A model generated the notes under the pieces. It saw only the letters and a list, made by a program, of their open reading frames with translations, was not told the DNA's origin and did not search any database. Shown here piece by piece: positions 1 to 7,837 of a DNA stretch of 14,161 bases. Source of the stretch: Chlorobiota bacterium (lineage in GTDB: Bacteria; Bacteroidota; Bacteroidia; Bacteroidales; JAADJA01); contig JAUVIX010000052.1 in the NCBI GenBank assembly GCA_030592565.1, positions 1-14,161 of the forward strand, read 5' to 3'. The first letter of the stretch is position 1, and each line of letters starts with the position of its first letter. Made by a program: the position numbers and the translations under genes.

Positions 1-1526
1 CAGAGTTCATTTCTACTCATCCTGAACAGGATTCACTCAGGTTTACATCTACAATTGCTACATATAGCTTGAAAGACTACATCATTAAGGCCGAAGATGT
101 TAAATATATCAGGGTAGCTGATGCAGCAATATTTCCTTCCGACCGAAAAATAACTATCCTGAAGGATGCACAAATGAACACATTTTCGGACGTGAATATA
201 TTGGCAAATACTGTTACACGCTATCATGAAATATATGGAGGCGTAATAAATATCAATGGGAGAAACAATTATACCGGTATTGGAAATTATGATTATGTTG
301 ACGAAACCGGATACAGACAACAAATATTTCTGAAAGAGATTGGAGTTGATCAGACATATCAAACAACAGGTACGGGTGACGTCTCCGATTCAACAGGGTT
401 TTCCATAAGTAATGATTTTGACTTTTCGGGTAATGTCACATTAATGGCAAACAATCAATTCATGAATTTCAACGGTGGATTCAGGATCAGACACACATGT
501 AGTGCCGGACAGCGTAGTTGGGTGAAATTCAATTCCGATATAAACCCAAAAGACATTTATATTGATATTTCTGAAGATATCACAAACCTGGATGGAGACA
601 AACTGGAAGCAGCTTTATTGTTCTCTCCCGAAATTAACAGATTCTACTCCGGATTTCTAAAACCAAAACGTAGCAAATCAGATCAGGTTATAATATCAGC
701 AAGCGGATTTATTAGGTTCGACAAAAAAAGAGAAGCTTATATAATTGGAAGCAGAGATAAATTAAAAGGAAATTCCTATGCCGGAAACCAGCTCACCCTA
801 GAGAGAAAACAATGTATTCTGACCAGTGAAGGAACTCTGAATCTTGGAGTTGACTTCGGAATGGTAAATCTGGCTACTTATGGAACTGCAGTACAGTATA
901 TTATCCCCGACTCAACAACCTTTGATATTGTAATGACTTTGGACTTCCCCTTTGATAATAAAGCAATGGATATGTTAGTTGAAAATACTTCAAAGGTAAA
1001 CTTACAGGGTGTTAATGTTAAAAGACCGGTCTTCCTTAAAGCTCTTACTGATATGCTTGGAGAGAAGGAGGCCGACGATATTATTGCCGATGTTAATTTG
1101 TTTGGCAGACTCAGAAAGTATCCTTCCGGGCTGAAACATACAATGCTATTTTCTGATTTGAAATTGAAGTGGAATTATGCTACAAGATCATATATATCCA
1201 GAGGCCTTGTTGGGGTTGGAGGTATTAACGACCAGGCCATCAACAAATACTTCAATGGATATGTTGAAGTTGCCAAAAAACGTACAGGCGATGTCGTTAA
1301 TATTTACCTTGAATTCGACAGAAGTAAATATTGGTACTACTTCAATTACAGAAATAATATGATGCAAACAATCTCATCAAATACCGAATATAACAACCTG
1401 ATTCGTGAGATGAAAGATGACAAACGAACTTACAAAGGAGATAAGGAGGGAGCAGAATACAGATTCATCATCTCAAATTTGAGAAAAAAAACCGACTTCC
1501 TGAGAAGAATAAAAAATGCATTTTAG
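1..1526 (+). CDS. Large beta-rich conserved hypothetical protein, C-terminal part (5' end outside window)
   Basis: An open frame runs from the first complete codon (3) to the TAG at 1524-1526, giving about 507 residues. The frame is open to the left edge, so the true start lies upstream; the TTG at 69 and the later ATGs are internal. I do not recognise a named domain. The visible part is rich in short alternating hydrophobic/polar strands separated by Gly, Asn and Asp turns. Examples are YDYVDETGYRQQIF near codon 100 and RSWVKFNSDINPKDIYIDI near codon 180. It ends in a basic segment (NLRKKTDFLRRIKNAF). There is no visible transmembrane helix or OmpA-like motif. The impression is of a long secreted or envelope beta-structured protein of the kind many Bacteroidales carry without annotation; that is inference. 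The next gene starts 106 bp downstream on the same strand and may be co-transcribed. Confidence 0.8.
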   Translation, partial: EFISTHPEQDSLRFTSTIATYSLKDYIIKAEDVKYIRVADAAIFPSDRKITILKDAQMNTFSDVNILANTVTRYHEIYGGVININGRNNYTGIGNYDYVDETGYRQQIFLKEIGVDQTYQTTGTGDVSDSTGFSISNDFDFSGNVTLMANNQFMNFNGGFRIRHTCSAGQRSWVKFNSDINPKDIYIDISEDITNLDGDKLEAALLFSPEINRFYSGFLKPKRSKSDQVIISASGFIRFDKKREAYIIGSRDKLKGNSYAGNQLTLERKQCILTSEGTLNLGVDFGMVNLATYGTAVQYIIPDSTTFDIVMTLDFPFDNKAMDMLVENTSKVNLQGVNVKRPVFLKALTDMLGEKEADDIIADVNLFGRLRKYPSGLKHTMLFSDLKLKWNYATRSYISRGLVGVGGINDQAINKYFNGYVEVAKKRTGDVVNIYLEFDRSKYWYYFNYRNNMMQTISSNTEYNNLIREMKDDKRTYKGDKEGAEYRFIISNLRKKTDFLRRIKNAF

Positions 1527-1632
1527 TCAGACATTCCAAAATTGAAAATATTTCCAAATATTGGATAACATCTAAAATATAAAACCTTTTTCCCAAACTA
1601 GCGTATAAATCTCATCTTTAATACTTTTAGAA

Positions 1633-4425
1633 ATGAAGAAAGAGTTAGTTTTATCATTATTCCTTGGATTTTTTATCATTGCGAATCCGATTGCAGGGTT
1701 CTCGCAGGCTAATTCAGTCACTGAAGATCAACTAATAAATAATGCTGACAATCTATTCGAGAACGTCAATTATAAAAGTGCAATGCCACTGTATGCACAC
1801 CTGGTAAGCGTCCACTCTGACAATGCAATTTTCAACTACCGTTACGGAGTTTGTGCATTGTATAATAAGCGCGACAACAAAGAAACCCCTATAAAATATC
1901 TGTCTGTAGCAGAGAGTAAAACTCTGGATAATCCCGAGCTTAACTATTACCTTGGATTGGCTTATCATAATAATCAGGATTATGCTAAAGCACTAAAATA
2001 TTACAATTCATATTTAAATAGTGCTCCTGCCGATTCACCCAGAAAAGAAGAGGTGCTGAAATCAATAAATTCCTGCCTTAACGGATTATCACTTTCAGGG
2101 AAAAAAATGATAGCAGAAATGCTTGATAAAACATCATTCGAAAAAGATAATTTTCACAGGGGGTATTATGCTGACGATCTGAAAGGAACATTAATAGTCA
2201 AGCCTGAGATATTCAAATGCAAAATTGATAAAAAGAAAGAGGTACTGACATTTGTGTATCTTTCAGAACCACGGGGAATTTGCTATTTTTCAAGTTATGG
2301 AGATGATGAATGCGAAAACAAGAACATTTATAAATCTGTCTTACAGGAAGATGATAACTGGGGTGACCCTGAGAAAATATCCTCAGTCATAAACACTCAA
2401 TACGATGAAGATTATCCCGTACTGACAGATAACGGAACGACCCTGTACTTTTGCTCTAAAGGACACAACTCTCTTGGAGGATATGATATTTTTGTGTCAA
2501 AATATGACAAAGAGAATGAGGCATGGACAGAGCCTGAAAATCTTGGAGTAGGAGTAAATTCGCCGTTTGATGACATTCTATTCATTCCTGACAAAAATGG
2601 AGAAACTGCATATTTTTCATCCGACAGAGATAATACAGATAATACAATAACTGTATATAATATAAAAATAACTGCCGGAGAAACCGGAAGAGCCCTGGCG
2701 CTTACCGGCGTGCTTCCAAAAGAACAACTACAACCGACAGAAAAAGTTGAAACTGCAGAAATACAACAACCCCAACTAATTGCACAAAACAATGCCAAAC
2801 AAGAATGCCCGTTAGTTGCAAAGCAGGTAAACACAACTTCCGCACCGTATCTTCTCAAAGAAAAGCTGTTAAAAGAACGCAATGATGTACGCTTGATGAC
2901 CGACAGTGCTTTCCTTTTCGTAGCAAATACAAAAAATGATATACGAAAGTTAACAAATACAAGAGAAAGAGCAAAACGTGTTTCTGACATCAAAAATGAA
3001 AAAGCAGAAGTGGTACACTCATCACTTGATTCATTGATGGAAAGCGTTAATAATATTAGTGATATTGAAATTGTGAAAGGTGAACTAGAGAAAGCTAAAA
3101 ACCTAAAACAGGAATATTGCATTTTAATTGCTGCCTCAACCAAAGCTTATGAGATGGCGCAGGTACTATCGTCTCATATCCGGGCTAAAGAAAAAGAACT
3201 TGAAAATCTTAAAGAATTTGCCAGTCAAATTCAATTAAAATCAGTTTCAGGAGATATTGATTCGGTTAATTATCTGTTCGATGAAGTAAAAGTACAGATG
3301 GCAAGGACTGAAACTCAAGGTGACTTTTCGAAAGACATTATGCTGATAACTTCTGACAAAATGGAATATACAATTCCTGAAAAAGAGCTTGCTTTTGCCG
3401 ATGCATATCTGAAACAAAGGGAAGAGGGGACTTTTCTTGCAAGCGCAGGAAAAACAAAGCAGGAATTTAACAGCACAGATTTACAAACTATAAATAAAAC
3501 CACTGTTGCAGCTACTGTGGCGGTTTCAACAAATAGTAAAAAAGCATTTGAGCCGGTTATAATAAAGCAGATAAACTTGAACCGTCTTTCTTATGCAAGT
3601 GTTGAGCCGGATGATGATATCGAAATTAATTTCACAGTTGATGTTACAACCGTTCACCAGGCTGCAGTTATTGATACCGATGCTCTCGCTTTCAATGAAC
3701 CATCTATTGACGATAATATCGAAATCAACTTTTTAGCAGATGCAATGTCCCCAATGCCTATTGAAGAGATAATAGTTGAAAAGCAGGCCCTTGCAGAAAA
3801 TTATTCAGATATGGGAGCAGGAGCAGATTTTAATATTGATCCGGTTACAGCTACAAAAGATAATGGTAATTCAGTCAAAAAAAATGAAGGGCTAACATAT
3901 TTTACAAACTCTATTACATTGCCTGATGAAATAGAAACATCAAAGACTGACAATAAACTGCTGGAGCTGGCATTCAATGACCCTAATGAATTATCCTATG
4001 AAGAGTTGCTATACGTTGCCCAAATAGCTTCCAGTCCATCAAAAAGCCTTGAGATACTGAATTTTGCATTTGTTAATGAGAATCGTGACTGGAAGGCATA
4101 TAACAACGCTGCCGCCTATGCAATCGAATTAAAAGACTATAACCGTGCACAGGTTTTCCTGAAGCAGGCTTTAATGATAACAGATGGCAATGGTATGATT
4201 GAAAACAACATTGGAATAATAGCTTATCACACAGGCAACTTCGAAAGTGCGGAAAAACACTTTGTCGCAGCTAACAATCTTGGAGAGAATTCAAAACGTA
4301 ACCTGATGGTCTTAAAATATGCAATCAATCAAACCGGTCAGGATACAGACAATATAATTGACACAACTGTTGAGCCGGACGAACTCATTGGAGATATAAT
4401 TGACTATTTCCCAACAAACGAATAA
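1633..4425 (+). CDS. Secreted TPR / PD40 beta-propeller protein with coiled coil and C-terminal TPRs
   Basis: This is a 930-residue exported protein. Residues 1-26 form a signal peptide (KKE, hydrophobic core, cleavage probably after GFSQA). Residues about 31-150 are TPR-like helices (for example LNYYLGLAYHNNQDYAKALKYY). Residues about 205-345 carry PD40/WD40-like propeller blades: YPVLTDNGTTLYFCSKG followed by GGYDIF, and FIPDKNGETAYFSSDRD. Residues about 410-600 are charged and heptad-like (probable coiled coil). Residues 640-740 are acidic, with a duplicated IEINF motif. Residues about 785-895 return to TPR helices (AYNNAAAYAIELKDYNRAQ; NNIGIIAYHTGNFESAEKHF). The N-terminal TPR-PD40 order is that of the Bacteroidota PorE/Pal-like envelope proteins, but the peptidoglycan-binding OmpA domain usual at their C-terminus is absent. 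The likely location is the periplasm or the inner face of the outer membrane. A scaffold role is inferred; the exact function is unknown. A strong terminator follows. Confidence 0.88.
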   Translation: MKKELVLSLFLGFFIIANPIAGFSQANSVTEDQLINNADNLFENVNYKSAMPLYAHLVSVHSDNAIFNYRYGVCALYNKRDNKETPIKYLSVAESKTLDNPELNYYLGLAYHNNQDYAKALKYYNSYLNSAPADSPRKEEVLKSINSCLNGLSLSGKKMIAEMLDKTSFEKDNFHRGYYADDLKGTLIVKPEIFKCKIDKKKEVLTFVYLSEPRGICYFSSYGDDECENKNIYKSVLQEDDNWGDPEKISSVINTQYDEDYPVLTDNGTTLYFCSKGHNSLGGYDIFVSKYDKENEAWTEPENLGVGVNSPFDDILFIPDKNGETAYFSSDRDNTDNTITVYNIKITAGETGRALALTGVLPKEQLQPTEKVETAEIQQPQLIAQNNAKQECPLVAKQVNTTSAPYLLKEKLLKERNDVRLMTDSAFLFVANTKNDIRKLTNTRERAKRVSDIKNEKAEVVHSSLDSLMESVNNISDIEIVKGELEKAKNLKQEYCILIAASTKAYEMAQVLSSHIRAKEKELENLKEFASQIQLKSVSGDIDSVNYLFDEVKVQMARTETQGDFSKDIMLITSDKMEYTIPEKELAFADAYLKQREEGTFLASAGKTKQEFNSTDLQTINKTTVAATVAVSTNSKKAFEPVIIKQINLNRLSYASVEPDDDIEINFTVDVTTVHQAAVIDTDALAFNEPSIDDNIEINFLADAMSPMPIEEIIVEKQALAENYSDMGAGADFNIDPVTATKDNGNSVKKNEGLTYFTNSITLPDEIETSKTDNKLLELAFNDPNELSYEELLYVAQIASSPSKSLEILNFAFVNENRDWKAYNNAAAYAIELKDYNRAQVFLKQALMITDGNGMIENNIGIIAYHTGNFESAEKHFVAANNLGENSKRNLMVLKYAINQTGQDTDNIIDTTVEPDELIGDIIDYFPTNE

Positions 4426-4450
4426 CATATCAGACAACTCACCTAAAAAC

Positions 4451-4495
4451 AGACTCCGGGAAATTCACCTCCAAACCCGGAGTTTGCTATTTTTT
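4451..4495 (+). terminator. Rho-independent terminator of the TPR/PD40 gene
   Basis: ACTCCGGG (4453-4460) pairs perfectly with CCCGGAGT (4476-4483), extended by A-T and G-T pairs to about 10 bp. The loop is 15 nt and a T-rich run follows at 4488-4495. It lies 25 bp past the stop codon, so it should end the upstream transcript and separate it from dnaN. Confidence 0.8.
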
Positions 4496-4639
4496 GGACA
4501 AATTATTCTTCTGCCTGTAAATTCTACAGTAATACCTTGCAAAGGTCTCATTACAAAAACGACCTCAAACACTGAATACTCAACCCATCCACACACAAAA
4601 ACCAATTCAAAATCAACACAGAGAATCATCCTCAAAATC

Positions 4640-4690
4640 AATTGTTTGAAAAATTGTTAAGAAATAGACAGTAAATATCTGTTGACAATT
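4640..4690. repeat. AATTGTT direct/inverted repeats upstream of dnaN
   Basis: AATTGTT occurs at 4640-4646 and again at 4652-4658, 12 nt apart. An inverted near-copy, GACAATT, lies at 4684-4690. The second and third copies form an imperfect dyad, AATTGTTAA (4652-4660) with TTGACAATT (4682-4690), with one T-G wobble. The right arm covers the proposed -33 element of dnaN, so this could be an operator, but the sequence is AT-rich and chance is possible. Confidence 0.3.
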
Positions 4691-4709
4691 AAAAAAATAT
4701 ATAATTTTA
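4682..4709 (+). promoter_or_regulatory. Probable dnaN promoter
   Basis: TTGACA at 4682-4687 is followed after a 17-nt gap (counted from the TTG) by TAATTTTA at 4702-4709. That box matches seven of eight positions of the Bacteroidota -7 box TAnnTTTG. Spacing is slightly shorter than the usual 19-21. It lies 40 bp before the dnaN ATG, in the only space between the previous terminator and dnaN. Confidence 0.45.
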
Positions 4710-4748
4710 CCCTTGAATAAAATTTGCGAAACACGAAAAATAAAAGAT

Positions 4749-5870
4749 ATGAAATTTATTGTATCGAGTACCGTATTGCTAAAGAATCTTCAGATGATCA
4801 GTGGTGTTATTAATTCAAGCAACACCCTGCCAATCCTTGATGATTTTTTGTTTGAGCTCAGTGAAGACTCATTAATAATAACGGCTTCCGACCTTGAAAC
4901 TACAATGTCGGTTAAAGTTCAGCCTGACAAAGCAGAAGAGCCCGGAGTTGTAGCAATTCCTGCCAAATTATTATTGGATACCATAAAGTCATTACCAAAT
5001 ATTCCGGTAACAGTGTCAATAAATAAGGAGAACCTGGTAGTTGAAATACTTACTGATGGCGGAAAATTCAAGCTTACCGGCCACAAGAGTGACGAGTTTC
5101 CTCTTAAGCCAACCCTTGAAAATCCTTCATCCATTACTTTGGATTCTGATATTCTTAAAAATGCTTTTAATAAAACTCTTTTCGCAACAGGCAACGACGA
5201 ATTGCGCCCTGTTATGACAGGTGTTTTTTGCGAACTATCAACCGAAGATGTGACTTTTGTTGCAACTGATGCTCACAAACTTGTCAGATACAAGAGAAAA
5301 GACGCAAAAGCATCTGAGCCGGCATCCTTCATTCTTCCAAAAAAACCTATTAATCAGTTAAAGAATATTTTACCTGAAGGTATTGACGTAAGAATTGATT
5401 ACGATCAGACAAATGCATTTTTCGAATATGAAAATGTAAATATGGTCTGTCGTTTGATTGATGGTAAGTATCCTAATTACGATGCAGTAATTCCAAAAGA
5501 AAATCCAAATGTTCTTACAATAGACAGGCTGCCTTTCGTAGGTGCTCTCAGACGGGTTGCTCTATATGCCAACCAATCTACAAATCAGGTCAGGCTCAAG
5601 ATCAGCGGTCAGGAGCTTGTTATGTCAGCTGAGGATATTGACTATGCAAATGAAGCCAAAGAGAGGCTTTCATGCAGCTATGAAGGTGAAGATATGGAGA
5701 TTGGGTTCAACTCAAAATTCCTTCTTGATATGCTGATAAATCTCGACACTGAGCAGGTAAAACTGGAAATGTCAGCGCCAAACCGTGCAGGAATACTTGT
5801 TCCGGCTGATAATGAAAACGAAAATGAAGATATTCTGATGCTGGTTATGCCCGTTATGCTTAACCAGTAA
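4749..5870 (+). CDS. dnaN: DNA polymerase III subunit beta (sliding clamp)
   Basis: This is a 373-residue beta clamp, close to the usual 366-375. The ring-shaped dimer tethers DNA polymerase III and other clamp-binding proteins to DNA. The start is the ATG at 4749, giving MKFIVSSTVLLKNLQ, a typical clamp N-terminus. A TTG start at 4713 would add 12 residues not expected in the family. Family landmarks are the N-terminal TLPILDDFLFE segment, GHKSDEFP near residue 115, RPVMTGVF and FVATDAHKLVRYKR in the middle domain, GKYPNYDAVIP near 245, and the C-terminal MLVMPVMLN. The three-domain clamp fold is complete. dnaA and recF are not beside it, and a terminator follows directly, so it looks monocistronic or nearly so. 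Confidence 0.97.
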   Translation: MKFIVSSTVLLKNLQMISGVINSSNTLPILDDFLFELSEDSLIITASDLETTMSVKVQPDKAEEPGVVAIPAKLLLDTIKSLPNIPVTVSINKENLVVEILTDGGKFKLTGHKSDEFPLKPTLENPSSITLDSDILKNAFNKTLFATGNDELRPVMTGVFCELSTEDVTFVATDAHKLVRYKRKDAKASEPASFILPKKPINQLKNILPEGIDVRIDYDQTNAFFEYENVNMVCRLIDGKYPNYDAVIPKENPNVLTIDRLPFVGALRRVALYANQSTNQVRLKISGQELVMSAEDIDYANEAKERLSCSYEGEDMEIGFNSKFLLDMLINLDTEQVKLEMSAPNRAGILVPADNENENEDILMLVMPVMLNQ

Positions 5871-5893
5871 AAGTTAATCTTTTTTCATAATCT

Positions 5894-5919
5894 AAAGCAA
5901 GTCAATGACTTGCTTTTTT
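5894..5919 (+). terminator. Rho-independent terminator after dnaN
   Basis: AAAGCAAGTC (5894-5903) pairs perfectly with GACTTGCTTT (5907-5916) around a 3-nt loop and runs into a T tract ending at 5919. It begins 23 bp after the dnaN stop and ends only 10 bp before the next start codon, so it could also act as an attenuator for the downstream gene. Confidence 0.85.
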
Positions 5920-5929
5920 ATTTACATTG

Positions 5930-6766
5930 ATGGTAGATTGGATTGGAAAATATTGCATAATTAATGAATGTTTAAAACCAGTTAAAGACATAACAGAAGA
6001 TATCTCAATTTCGGAAAAACCTGTTTATGAGATACTCCGTGTTGAGGATGGGGTTCCGTTATTTCTTGAAGATCATTTCTCACGGTTACAAAATTCATTT
6101 CTATTATGTCAGAAAAAGCTCACAGTATCACTTTTTGATTTCAGAAAAGCAGTTGCCATGCTTATTACCAAAAATAAAATAACTGAAGGACCTGTAAAAT
6201 TCATCTTCAGGACTGATAATAATAGTGGTTTTATTGCATACTTTATGACTCCTCACCGTCCATCATCAGAAGAGTATAAATCAGGGATAAAAACTGTAAC
6301 TCTTTATGAGGAGAGAAACAATCCGAATGCTAAAATCTGGAATACAAAACTCAGAGAAACTGCAACCAAATTAATCGGCAAAAACAAGGCTTATGAAGCT
6401 ATTCTGATAAATAAAACCAGGTTCATTACAGAAGGTAGCAGGTCAAACATTTTTTTCATCAAAAAAAGTACGGTTTACACAACTCATGAAGATCTGGTAC
6501 TTCCCGGAATTACCCGTAAAAAAATTTTGGAAATTTGTTTGGCCAATAAAATAAAAATCGAAATAATAAATATTCCCTACAGTCAAATAAGCGATTTTGA
6601 GTCTGCCTTTCTGACCGGCACTTCAAAAAAAGTTGTTCCCATCAGAAATATTGATAACATATATTTTGACTCTAAAAATAAATTAATGAGAAAGATAATG
6701 AAATATTTTGATAACTTAGAGGCGAAATATATCAAACAACACCAACAATATTATGAGGAAAAGTAG
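5930..6766 (+). CDS. Class IV PLP-dependent aminotransferase (IlvE / PabC / D-amino-acid transaminase family)
   Basis: This 278-residue protein belongs to the fold-type IV PLP family. I chose the ATG at 5930; a TTG one codon earlier is also possible. The segment PNAKIWNTKLRE carries the expected Schiff-base lysine at about residue 135. TEGSRSNIFFIK (about 171-182) corresponds to the EGSxxN motif that holds the cofactor, LVLPGITRKKILEI corresponds to the conserved LPGITR stretch, and FLTGTSKKVVPI corresponds to the phosphate-binding GT loop. Members include branched-chain aminotransferases, 4-amino-4-deoxychorismate lyase and D-amino-acid transaminases. The sequence alone does not decide among them, and the short length fits PabC-like or uncharacterised members as well. 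It overlaps the next small ORF by 14 nt and probably heads a three-gene unit. Confidence 0.87.
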   Translation: MVDWIGKYCIINECLKPVKDITEDISISEKPVYEILRVEDGVPLFLEDHFSRLQNSFLLCQKKLTVSLFDFRKAVAMLITKNKITEGPVKFIFRTDNNSGFIAYFMTPHRPSSEEYKSGIKTVTLYEERNNPNAKIWNTKLRETATKLIGKNKAYEAILINKTRFITEGSRSNIFFIKKSTVYTTHEDLVLPGITRKKILEICLANKIKIEIINIPYSQISDFESAFLTGTSKKVVPIRNIDNIYFDSKNKLMRKIMKYFDNLEAKYIKQHQQYYEEK

Positions 6767-6869
6767 AAAAGGCAACAATTTCGAGAATATAGCATTGATA
6801 GCCATTGTAGCTTTTTTGGTGCTGCTATCGCTGTTTTTCTTTATCTATTATTTCATAATTCCGACATAA
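6753..6869 (+). CDS. 38-residue single-pass membrane miniprotein (hypothetical)
   Basis: An ATG at 6753 opens a 38-codon frame ending at TAA 6867-6869. It starts inside the last 14 nt of the aminotransferase gene, in another frame, and stops 10 nt before the next ATG. It therefore fills exactly the space between two well-supported genes. The product has a basic head (MRKSRKGNN) followed by one long hydrophobic helix from about residue 12 to 36 (IALIAIVAFLVLLSLFFFI and on), ending IIPT. This predicts a cytoplasmic N-terminus and one membrane span. I recognise no family. The packing and the clean amphipathic layout argue for a real gene; the short length keeps confidence moderate. Confidence 0.6.
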   Translation: MRKSRKGNNFENIALIAIVAFLVLLSLFFFIYYFIIPT

Positions 6870-6879
6870 ACAACCAACA

Positions 6880-7695
6880 ATGTATTATATATTCGTAGTT
6901 TCAGATGGTACAGGCAGAACAGCCCAGCAGGCACTGGATGCATCGCTAACGCAGTTCCAAAATATTGAACCCGAGATAATTATCCGTCCGGGGATACGAT
7001 CAGTTAAACAGGTAGAGGATATCGTAAAGGAAGCTGTTAATTATAATGCTTTGATTCTACATACTATGGTTTCTGACGAAATGAGGAGTATTATGGTAAA
7101 GGTTTCCAGAAAATATAATGTGGAGGCCATTGATATAATGGGACCTTTGCTATTAAGGCTTTCACACCATTTTGCCAATGCTGTCCCCTCTGAAAAACCG
7201 GGGCTATTCCATAAACTCAATGAAGATTACTTCAGAAGGATTGAAGCCATGGAATACACGTTCAGGCACGATGACGGGATGCGTCATCACGAAATTGATA
7301 AGGCGGATATTGTCATACTGGGCGTTTCGCGGACATTTAAAACACCCCTCAGTATTTACCTTGCCACCAAAGGCTGGTTTGTAGCCAACATCCCTATTGT
7401 TCTGAATATAGATCCGCCATCTTCTGTTTACAATGTTAATCCTACAGATGTTTTCTGTTTAATGACAAATCCGAAACATCTGTCTCAATTAAGAAAATCA
7501 AGGCATGAGCATCTTGGTGGCATAACCGGAAACTATGCCGAGTATCTATATGTTGCAGAAGAACTGAAATATGCACAACAGCTATACATACATCAGCCAA
7601 AATGGACAATCGTGAACGTTACAGGCAAATCCATTGAGGAGATTGCCTCCGAAATACTTGCTCTGAAACGCAAGAGCGAAAAGATATCAAATTAA
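6880..7695 (+). CDS. PEP synthase / pyruvate,phosphate dikinase regulatory protein (DUF299 kinase-pyrophosphorylase)
   Basis: This 271-residue protein has the length usual for the DUF299 family. These bifunctional enzymes inactivate PEP synthase (PpsR type) or pyruvate,phosphate dikinase (PDRP type) by ADP-dependent phosphorylation of a threonine, and reactivate it by phosphate-dependent removal that releases pyrophosphate. The N-terminal SDGTGRTA (residues 8-15) is a family hallmark. HTMVSDEMR (61-69) and DIMGPLL (85-91) are also typical. ADIVILGVSRTFKTP (142-156) contains the P-loop-like GVSRTxKTP nucleotide site, followed by YLATKGWFVANIPIV. Which target it controls cannot be told here because neither ppsA nor ppdK is in the window, so I give no symbol. 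It is the last gene of the unit beginning with the aminotransferase. Confidence 0.93.
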   Translation: MYYIFVVSDGTGRTAQQALDASLTQFQNIEPEIIIRPGIRSVKQVEDIVKEAVNYNALILHTMVSDEMRSIMVKVSRKYNVEAIDIMGPLLLRLSHHFANAVPSEKPGLFHKLNEDYFRRIEAMEYTFRHDDGMRHHEIDKADIVILGVSRTFKTPLSIYLATKGWFVANIPIVLNIDPPSSVYNVNPTDVFCLMTNPKHLSQLRKSRHEHLGGITGNYAEYLYVAEELKYAQQLYIHQPKWTIVNVTGKSIEEIASEILALKRKSEKISN

Positions 7696-7753
7696 ATTGC
7701 ATTTTAAAAATTCTCATATAAAATTCAAGAATAAGTGTTTACAGCTCATCTTG

Positions 7754-7785
7754 GGAAAATAGCGGCTTTGATGACAGCCTTTTCC
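7754..7785 (+). terminator. Bulged hairpin downstream of the PEP synthase/PPDK regulator
   Basis: GGAAAA (7754-7759) pairs with TTTTCC (7780-7785), and inside it GGCT (7764-7767) pairs with AGCC (7776-7779). A 4-nt one-sided bulge (TAGC) separates the two stems and the loop is 8 nt. A T-rich stretch (TTATTATTT) follows. It lies 58 bp past the stop codon and may be the terminator, although the bulge is unusual. Confidence 0.35.
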
Positions 7786-7837
7786 TTATTATTTATGGGC
7801 TAAACAAAATGATGTGGAATAGACAAAACTATATTAT

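Larger units (their letters stand above)
4426..4748. other. Gene-free gap between the TPR/PD40 gene and dnaN
   Basis: This gap of about 320 bp holds the terminator near its left end and the dnaN promoter region near its right end. Between them (about 4500-4635) the sequence is AC-rich, and I see no convincing gene, RNA or repeat. A frame crossing the gap encodes low-complexity Thr/Lys/Asn sequence running through the terminator, and I do not regard it as a gene. Confidence 0.7.

Noticed and set aside
2412..3143. 243-codon open frame on the - strand inside the PD40 gene
   Set aside because: It lies wholly antisense to a gene with clear signal peptide, TPR and PD40 motifs. Its translation is Ser/Phe/Leu-rich with no motif, as expected for the shadow of an AT-rich coding sequence.
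4400..4660. 86-codon + strand frame across the gap before dnaN
   Set aside because: It overlaps the end of the PD40 gene, runs straight through a strong terminator hairpin and encodes low-complexity Thr/Asn/Lys sequence.
4713..4748. Longer dnaN product starting at TTG 4713
   Set aside because: It would add 12 residues not found in the beta clamp family and sits almost on the proposed -7 box. The ATG at 4749 gives the standard N-terminus and length.
4640..5870. Replication origin near dnaN
   Set aside because: There is no dnaA, no TTATCCACA-type DnaA box cluster and no change of strand here. dnaN is often separate from the origin in Bacteroidota.
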